Assembly: GCF_030433675.1 (NCBI RefSeq)
Contig: NZ_JAROCB010000001.1
Span: 186,001 to 250,000 of the forward strand
Source: Leifsonia virtsii
Lineage (GTDB): Bacteria > Actinomycetota > Actinomycetes > Actinomycetales > Microbacteriaceae
Direction: 5' to 3'
Length of the DNA: 64,000 nucleotides
Shown: piece by piece, positions 58,397 to 64,000 of the stretch
Layout of the letters: each line of letters starts with the position of its first letter
Position numbering within the stretch: position 1 is the stretch's first letter
Notes under the pieces: model-generated
Told to the model about the DNA's origin: nothing
Databases searched by the model: none
Seen by the model: the letters and a program-made list of their open reading frames with translations, nothing else
Translations under genes and position numbers: made by a program

Positions 58397-59374
58397 ATGG
58401 CTGCTTCCACGAACCCGTTCGGCCAGGTGCTCGTCGCCCTGGTCACCCCGTTCACCGCCGATGGCGAAGTGGACTGGGCGGGCGTCGAGAAGCACATCGA
58501 CGACGTCATCCAGGCGGGAGCCGACGGCATCGTCGTCACGGGCACCACCGGCGAGACGTCGACGCTGACCGACGCCGAGAAGCTGCGGCTGGTCGAGGTC
58601 GGCAAGTCGGTCGCGGCCGGCCGGGCCAAGATCATCACCGGCGGCGGGTCGAACGAGACGGCGCACGCCATCCAGCTCTACCAGCAGAGCGAGAAGGCCG
58701 GCGCCGACGGCGTCATGGTCGTCACGCCGTACTACAACAAGCCGACCCAGGCCGGCATCCTGACGCACTTCCGCATGATCGCCGACTCCACCGACCTGCC
58801 GGTGATCCTGTACGACATCCCGGGCCGCACCGGTGTGCCGATCAAGTACGAGACCATCCTGCGCATCGCCAAGCACCCCAACGTCCTCGCCATCAAAGAC
58901 GCGAAAGGCGACTTCAGCGAGGTGAGCCGGGTGCTCAACCAGACCGACCTGCTCTACTTCTCCGGCGACGACGCCAACGTGCTCCCGCACCTCTCGATCG
59001 GGGCGAGCGGGCTGATCGGCGTCACGGCGAACATCGCGCCGACGCCGTACCGGCAGATCGTCGACGCGGTCAACGCGGGCGACCTCGCCACCGCGACGGC
59101 GGCGCACATGAAGCTGGAGCCGCTGGTGCGCGCGGTGATGACCCACGTGCCCGGCACGGTCGCCGCCAAGTACATCCTCCACGGCCTCGGCCGCATCGGA
59201 AGCCCGCGCGTGCGCCTGCCGCTCGTCGGCCCGGAGGAGTGGGAGGCCGCACAGATCGAGGACGAGCTCGACCTGGTCAAGAACATCCCCGGCGTCGACT
59301 TCTCGAACTTCCGCCCCGACCGCAACGCGGCCGCGGGCGGTGCGCTCCCGAAGATCGCCGGGACCACACGCTGA
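58397..59374 (+). CDS. dapA: 4-hydroxy-tetrahydrodipicolinate synthase
   Basis: DapA condenses pyruvate with aspartate semialdehyde, the first committed step to diaminopimelate and lysine. The protein has 325 residues. VTGTTGETSTL, the YYNKP motif (112-116), YDIPGRTG (139-146) and the Schiff-base lysine in AIKDAKGD (Lys167) are all present. It stands directly upstream of RNase J (71-base gap), an arrangement usual in actinobacteria. Confidence 0.95.
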   Translation: MAASTNPFGQVLVALVTPFTADGEVDWAGVEKHIDDVIQAGADGIVVTGTTGETSTLTDAEKLRLVEVGKSVAAGRAKIITGGGSNETAHAIQLYQQSEKAGADGVMVVTPYYNKPTQAGILTHFRMIADSTDLPVILYDIPGRTGVPIKYETILRIAKHPNVLAIKDAKGDFSEVSRVLNQTDLLYFSGDDANVLPHLSIGASGLIGVTANIAPTPYRQIVDAVNAGDLATATAAHMKLEPLVRAVMTHVPGTVAAKYILHGLGRIGSPRVRLPLVGPEEWEAAQIEDELDLVKNIPGVDFSNFRPDRNAAAGGALPKIAGTTR

Positions 59375-59445
59375 CGGCCGCACCGGCCGACGACATCGCG
59401 GGCGCGTGACGCCCCGCACACCGAAAGACAGAACGAGGAGGGCAC

Positions 59446-61122
59446 ATGCCCAACGACGTCGCCGAGCCGCCCGCGCTCGAGCCAGGAACACTCCGCATCA
59501 TCCCCACCGGCGGTCTCGGGGAGATCGGCCGCAACATGACCGTCTTCGAGTACGAGGGCAAGATCCTCATCGTCGACTGCGGCGTGCTCTTCCCCGAGCA
59601 GGACCAGCCGGGAGTCGACCTGATCCTGCCCGACTTCGCCCCGGTCCGCGACCGGCTCGACGACGTGGTCGGCGTCGTGCTCACGCACGGCCACGAGGAC
59701 CACATCGGCGCCGTGCCGTACCTGCTCAAGCTGCGCAAGGACATCCCGCTCATCGGCTCGGGGCTGACCCTCGCGCTGGTCGAGGCGAAGCTCAAGGAGC
59801 ACCGCATCCAGCCGTACTCGCTGACGGTCAAGGAGGGGCAGGTCGAGCAGCTCGGGCCGTTCTCGCTCGAGTTCGTCGCGGTCAACCACTCCATCCCGGA
59901 TGCGCTGGCCGTCGCGATCACCACCCCGGCGGGCGTCGTCCTGCACACGGGCGACTTCAAGATGGACCAGCTGCCGCTGGACGACCGCATCACCGACCTG
60001 CGCGCGTTCGCGCGGCTCGGCGAGAAGGGCGTCGACCTGTTCCTCGCCGACTCGACCAACGCCGACGTCCCCGGCTTCACCCCGCTCGAGCGATCGATCG
60101 GTCCGGTGCTCGACGCGGTCATCGCCCGCGCGCCCCGGCGTGTCATCGTCGCGAGCTTCTCCAGCCATGTCCACCGCGTCCAGCAGGTGCTCGACGCGGC
60201 GGCCGCCAACGGCCGCCGGGTCGCGCTGCTCGGTCGCTCGATGGTGCGCAACATGACGATCGCCGCCGAGCTCGGCTACCTCAAGGTTCCCGAGGGCGTG
60301 CTCATCGACTACAAGAAGGCCGCCGACCTCCCCGACGACGAGATCGTCTACATGTCGACCGGCTCGCAGGGCGAGCCGATGGCGGTCCTGGCGCGCATGG
60401 CCAACCTCGACCACCAGATCGAGGTCGGGCACGGCGACACCGTGATCCTCGCGTCCAGTCTCATCCCGGGCAACGAGAACGCGGTCTACCGCGTCATCGA
60501 CGGGCTGACCAAGCTCGGCGCCAACGTCGTGCACAAGGGCAACGCGAAGGTGCACGTCTCGGGCCACGCGGCCGCCGGCGAGCTGCTCTACTGCTACAAC
60601 ATCCTGAAGCCGAAGAACGTGATGCCGGTGCACGGCGAGTACCGTCACCTCGTCGCCAACGCGCGGCTGGCGATGGACACCGGCGTGCCGGAGCGGAACA
60701 CGATCCTCGCGGAAGACGGCTCGGTCGTCGACCTGCGCGACGGCGTCGCCCGCATCGTGGGCCAGCTCGACCTCGGTTTCGTCTACGTGGACGGCTCCAG
60801 CGTCGGCGAGATCACCGACGCCGACCTGAAGGACCGCCGGATCCTCGGCGAGGAGGGCTTCATCTCCATCATCGTGGTGGTCGAGGCCGCGACCGGCCGC
60901 ATCGTCACGGGTCCGGAGGTGCACGCCCGCGGCTTCGCGGAGGACGACGCGGTGTTCGACGACGTCAAGCCGAAGATCGCGGCGGCGCTCGCGGAGGCGG
61001 CGCACAACGGCGTCCGCGACTCGCACGCGCTCTCGCAGGTGGTCCGCCGCACTGTCGGCCGCTGGGTCAACACCAGCTACCGGCGCCGGCCGATGATCGT
61101 GCCACTGGTGATCGAGGCCTGA
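59446..61122 (+). CDS. rnj: Ribonuclease J
   Basis: RNase J is a zinc-dependent endo- and 5'-3' exoribonuclease of the metallo-beta-lactamase/beta-CASP fold that matures and degrades RNA. The protein has 558 residues. HGHEDH (81-86) is the zinc motif, LADSTNAD and the beta-CASP segment SFSSHVHRVQQ are present, and KVHVSGHAAAGE holds the C-terminal motif. GAGGAGGG precedes the ATG. Confidence 0.95.
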   Translation: MPNDVAEPPALEPGTLRIIPTGGLGEIGRNMTVFEYEGKILIVDCGVLFPEQDQPGVDLILPDFAPVRDRLDDVVGVVLTHGHEDHIGAVPYLLKLRKDIPLIGSGLTLALVEAKLKEHRIQPYSLTVKEGQVEQLGPFSLEFVAVNHSIPDALAVAITTPAGVVLHTGDFKMDQLPLDDRITDLRAFARLGEKGVDLFLADSTNADVPGFTPLERSIGPVLDAVIARAPRRVIVASFSSHVHRVQQVLDAAAANGRRVALLGRSMVRNMTIAAELGYLKVPEGVLIDYKKAADLPDDEIVYMSTGSQGEPMAVLARMANLDHQIEVGHGDTVILASSLIPGNENAVYRVIDGLTKLGANVVHKGNAKVHVSGHAAAGELLYCYNILKPKNVMPVHGEYRHLVANARLAMDTGVPERNTILAEDGSVVDLRDGVARIVGQLDLGFVYVDGSSVGEITDADLKDRRILGEEGFISIIVVVEAATGRIVTGPEVHARGFAEDDAVFDDVKPKIAAALAEAAHNGVRDSHALSQVVRRTVGRWVNTSYRRRPMIVPLVIEA

Positions 61123-61171
61123 CCGGGTCTCCGGGGGGGGAACCGTAACCTGCCCGAAACATCGCGGCGGG

Positions 61172-61177
61172 TAGCGT
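61172..61177 (+). promoter_or_regulatory. Candidate -10 box (TAGCGT), GNAT gene, leaderless
   Basis: TAGCGT is followed by TCCCCC and the ATG at 61184; no ribosome site lies between. Confidence 0.42.
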
Positions 61178-61183
61178 TCCCCC

Positions 61184-61675
61184 ATGAACGCGTTCCGCAT
61201 CCGGCCCGCCACGGGTGAGGATGCGCGCGTGCTCGCCGACATGCTCGTCGAGGCGGCCAACTGGGATCCGGCGCGTGCCCGTTCCCGCGTCACAGTGCTG
61301 GAGGATCCGGCCGTGAGGCACTACGTCGCCGGCTGGCAGCGCCCCGGCGACTTCGGCTGCGTGGCCGAGGACGCGCGCGGGGTGGCCGTCGGCGCCTGCT
61401 GGGCCCGGCTGTTCCCGGCGAACGCTCCCGGGTACGGGTTCGTCGCCGCGGGCGTGCCGGAGCTGACCCTCGGCGTGTACCCGCAGTGGCGGGCGCAGGG
61501 GGCGGGCCGGGCGCTCCTCCGGGAGCTCGCGCGGGAGGCCGCGGCACGCGGGCACGCGCGGCTGAGCCTCAGCGTCCAGCGCGCGAACTTCGCGCAGCGC
61601 CTCTACATCAGCGAGGGCTATGTGACCGTCGCATCGTCGGAGACGGCGGACACGATGGTGCGTACCGTCCGCTGA
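61184..61675 (+). CDS. GNAT family N-acetyltransferase
   Basis: This 163-residue protein has [18 protein letters not shown] at its N-terminus and [18 protein letters not shown] as the acetyl-CoA-binding loop, followed by [17 protein letters not shown], the usual GNAT end. The substrate is unknown. It lies between RNase J and ftsK and probably has its own promoter. Confidence 0.88.
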   Translation: MNAFRIRPATGEDARVLADMLVEAANWDPARARSRVTVLEDPAVRHYVAGWQRPGDFGCVAEDARGVAVGACWARLFPANAPGYGFVAAGVPELTLGVYPQWRAQGAGRALLRELAREAAARGHARLSLSVQRANFAQRLYISEGYVTVASSETADTMVRTVR

Positions 61676-61684
61676 CCGCGGTTT

Positions 61685-61720
61685 TCGTCCACAGCGCGCC
61701 CGGGTTCCGGATTTTCCACA
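61685..61720 (+). promoter_or_regulatory. Two DnaA-box-like sequences upstream of ftsK
   Basis: TCGTCCACA (61685-61693) and TTTTCCACA (61712-61720) lie 27 bases apart in the 97-base gap before ftsK. Each differs slightly from the actinobacterial TTGTCCACA box. Any DnaA control of ftsK is inference. Confidence 0.25.
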
Positions 61721-61759
61721 ATCCAGGCGCGGTGACCGCCGGATGACGGGGGCACGACG

Positions 61760-61765
61760 TACCGT
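61760..61765 (+). promoter_or_regulatory. ftsK: Candidate -10 box (TACCGT), ftsK, leaderless
   Basis: TACCGT is followed by seven bases (TTACCTC) and ATG 61773, with no Shine-Dalgarno. Confidence 0.38.
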
Positions 61766-61772
61766 TTACCTC

Positions 61773-64000
61773 ATGGCCACGAGCACCAAGTCGAATTCCC
61801 GCGCCCGGAACTCCGGTCGCGGCGGGTCGACCGCGCGCAAGCCGGCATCGAAGACCGCCCAGCAGAAGACGGTCGCCTATCCGGCCGCCGACGCGGGGCC
61901 CAGTCCGCTGGTCCGCGCCTGGATGGGGCTCGCCCATCTCACGGGCGCCGCCTTCCGCGCTCTCGGTCCCGAGAAGCTCAGCAAAGAGGAGCGGCGCGAC
62001 GGCTTCCCGTTCTTCCTGGTGCTGCTCGCGGTCGCCGGCGCCGTGGTCGAGTGGTTCCTGATCAACGACCAGGTCGCGCGCATGCTCGACTCGTGGACCT
62101 TCGGGCTGCTCGTCGGCCGGGTGGCCTTCGCGCTCCCCATCGTCATGGTGCTGTTCGCCGCCTGGCTGTTCCGCCATCCGAGTTCCGTGCACGACAACAC
62201 CCGCATCGGCATCGGGCTCGGCCTGCTCCTGCTGATGGTCGCCGGGCTCTGCCACCTGTTCAGCGCGCACCCGTCGCCGAGCGACGGCACGGCGGCTCTC
62301 GCTCAGGCGGGCGGTGTGCTCGGCTGGCTCATCGCGGCTCCGCTGTCGTTCGTCATCACACCGTACGGCGCCGGCGCCGTCATCGTGCTGCTGCTCGTGC
62401 TCAGCCTGTTCATCATCACCAAGACGCCGCCCAACAAGCTACCCGCCCGCATCCGCGAGCTCTACGCCTACCTGTTCGGCGCGCAGCTGCCGACGGACGA
62501 AGAGCGTCAGGAGGCGAAGGAGGCCCGCACCAAGCAGGTCGAGCTCGACGGCGTCGACGACGAGCCCGAGCCCGAGGCGAACCTGCCCTGGTGGCGCCGC
62601 AACAAGTCCCAGCGCGAGGAGGACCCGGAGTACGACGAGGCCGCGGACGGCCTGACCGAGGTCTTCGGCGGCGCTCAGCGCGGCAAGGGGGAGTTCGCGA
62701 GCCCGCTCGAGCCCGACCCGGCCAGCGACCACTACGGCACCGAGGTGCTGAGCGAGCTCGCGCACGCCGAGGACGCGCTCCAGCGGTTCACCGGCGAGCA
62801 GCCGCCGACCGCCGCCGCGCCCATGCCGACGCCCGGGGCTCCGGCCGTGCTGCCGGGCTTCCAGGCGGGCGCCGACGACTTCGACGAGGACGCCGCGGGC
62901 AGCCCCGCGCTGCCCGAGCCTGCCATGCCGTACCACCTGCCGTCCGCCACGATGCTGTCGGCCGGAACGCCGGCAAAGGTGCGTTCCGGCGCCAACGACG
63001 AGATCGTCGCCGCGATCACCGAGGTGCTCACTCAGTTCGGCGTCGACGCGAAGGTGACCGGCTACTCGCGCGGACCGACGGTCACGCAGTACGAGATCGA
63101 GCTCGGCCCCGGAGTCAAAGTGGAGCGCGTCACCGCGCTCAGCAAGAACCTTTCGTACGCGGTCGCGAGCAACGAGGTCCGCATCCTGTCGCCGATCCCG
63201 GGGAAGAGCGCGATCGGCGTCGAGATCCCCAACACCGACCGCGAGATCGTGTCGCTCGGCGACGTGCTGCGGTCGCCCGCTGCCGCCAAGAGCACGCACC
63301 CGATGACGATCGGCGTCGGCAAGGACGTCGGCGGCGGTTACGTGGTCGCCAACCTCGCCAAGATGCCTCACCTACTCGTGGCAGGCTCCACCGGTTCGGG
63401 CAAGTCGAGCTTCGTGAACTCGATGATCACCAGCCTGCTGATGCGCGCGAAGCCGTCCGAGGTGCGCATGGTGCTCATCGACCCGAAGCGCGTCGAGCTC
63501 ACCATCTACGGCGGGGTGCCGCACCTCATCACGCCCATCATCACGAGTCCCAAGAAGGCCGCGGAGGCCTTGCAGTGGGTCGTGAAAGAGATGGACATGC
63601 GCTACGACGACCTGGCGAGCTTCGGGTTCCGGCACATCGACGACTTCAACCGCGCCGTGATCAACGACGAGATCGTCCTGCCTGCGGGGAGCGAGCGGAA
63701 GCTCAAGCCGTACCCGTACCTGCTCGTCGTCGTCGACGAGCTGGCCGACCTGATGATGGTCGCGCCGCGCGACGTGGAGGACTCCATCGTCCGCATCACC
63801 CAGCTCGCCCGCGCCTCGGGCATCCACCTGGTGCTCGCGACGCAGCGTCCGTCCGTCGACGTCGTCACGGGCCTCATCAAGGCGAACGTGCCGTCGCGGC
63901 TCGCCTTCGCGGTCACGAGCGTCACCGACTCCCGCGTCATCCTCGACCAGCCCGGCGCCGACAAGCTGATCGGCCAGGGCGACGGCCTGTTCCTGCCCAT
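61773..64000 (+). CDS. ftsK: DNA translocase FtsK (3' end outside window)
   Basis: FtsK is a membrane-anchored DNA pump that clears the chromosome terminus from the division septum. The visible 742 codons encode a basic serine-rich N-terminus, about four membrane helices (roughly 80-245), an acidic and proline-rich linker, and the RecA-like motor. The motor begins near residue 400 and holds Walker [10 protein letters not shown] (about residue 538) and Walker [35 protein letters not shown] follows. The frame is still open at the last base, so the end of the motor and the gamma domain are missing. Confidence 0.95.
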   Translation, partial: MATSTKSNSRARNSGRGGSTARKPASKTAQQKTVAYPAADAGPSPLVRAWMGLAHLTGAAFRALGPEKLSKEERRDGFPFFLVLLAVAGAVVEWFLINDQVARMLDSWTFGLLVGRVAFALPIVMVLFAAWLFRHPSSVHDNTRIGIGLGLLLLMVAGLCHLFSAHPSPSDGTAALAQAGGVLGWLIAAPLSFVITPYGAGAVIVLLLVLSLFIITKTPPNKLPARIRELYAYLFGAQLPTDEERQEAKEARTKQVELDGVDDEPEPEANLPWWRRNKSQREEDPEYDEAADGLTEVFGGAQRGKGEFASPLEPDPASDHYGTEVLSELAHAEDALQRFTGEQPPTAAAPMPTPGAPAVLPGFQAGADDFDEDAAGSPALPEPAMPYHLPSATMLSAGTPAKVRSGANDEIVAAITEVLTQFGVDAKVTGYSRGPTVTQYEIELGPGVKVERVTALSKNLSYAVASNEVRILSPIPGKSAIGVEIPNTDREIVSLGDVLRSPAAAKSTHPMTIGVGKDVGGGYVVANLAKMPHLLVAGSTGSGKSSFVNSMITSLLMRAKPSEVRMVLIDPKRVELTIYGGVPHLITPIITSPKKAAEALQWVVKEMDMRYDDLASFGFRHIDDFNRAVINDEIVLPAGSERKLKPYPYLLVVVDELADLMMVAPRDVEDSIVRITQLARASGIHLVLATQRPSVDVVTGLIKANVPSRLAFAVTSVTDSRVILDQPGADKLIGQGDGLFLP

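Noticed and set aside
54063-64000. A replication origin near the DnaA-box-like sequences
   Set aside because: Only isolated 9-mers are present; there is no dnaA, dnaN or cluster of boxes and no AT-rich unwinding stretch.

Overview
The window looks like chromosome of a high-GC Gram-positive bacterium (Actinomycetota), most likely a Leifsonia-like member of the Microbacteriaceae. This rests on the strong G/C bias at third codon positions, frequent GTG starts and ATGA/GTGA gene overlaps. It also rests on actinobacterial arrangements: fdxA-dapC, an M16 peptidase close to dapB, dapA-rnj-ftsK, an NrtR-nadABC operon, and a leucine-catabolism operon matching the Mycobacterium tuberculosis Rv2498c-Rv2506 locus. 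The genus is an inference from style and gene content. I see no prophage, insertion sequence, CRISPR array, rRNA or tRNA. The only gene-free stretch above 300 bases (13584-14046) holds the nad operators and a tandem glycine riboswitch.

Layout. 1-2510: glyoxylate shunt (aceA cut by the window edge, then aceB). 2527-5425: minus-strand group of AhpD-like, ADP-ribosylglycohydrolase, PfkB kinase and DUF488 proteins. 5531-7912: VOC protein with a MarR regulator, then a convergent DHA2 drug-efflux-type MFS pump. 8012-13583: NAD synthesis operon nrtR-nadA-nadB-nadC with a dedicated cysteine desulfurase. 13785-18576: glycine riboswitch and gcvT-gcvH-gcvP. 18662-19456: CPBP protease. 19687-26779: oligopeptide/dipeptide ABC importer, interrupted by an antisense PH-domain gene. 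26886-31862: typA, a lipoprotein and an LPFTG surface protein. 31859-35322: efeUOB iron uptake below an IdeR/DtxR-type box.

35423-41467: small membrane protein, fdxA, dapC, gltA and a penicillin-acylase-family hydrolase. 41487-50091: divergent TetR regulator and accD1-accA1-fadE19-scoA-scoB-maoC-citE, which reads as a complete isovaleryl-CoA to acetoacetate plus acetyl-CoA route with acetoacetate activation. 50236-54577: aldo/keto reductase, TetR regulator, M16 peptidase, histidine phosphatase, GNAT. 54630-64000: dapB, TPR membrane protein, a minus-strand epimerase/OsmC/DUF4395/thioredoxin block, dapA, RNase J, GNAT, and the start of ftsK (runs off the right edge).

Most of the window is core metabolism. 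The most noteworthy signals are regulatory or structural. They are long near-perfect inverted repeats between or at the ends of genes, clear operator pairs for NrtR and two TetR regulators, a possible glycine-controlled ribosome-site hairpin, a set of genes whose -10 box lies only 6-7 bases before the start codon (probable leaderless mRNAs), and an OppB-type permease with an extra block of membrane segments. I did not find a clear-cut new defence or mobile system.
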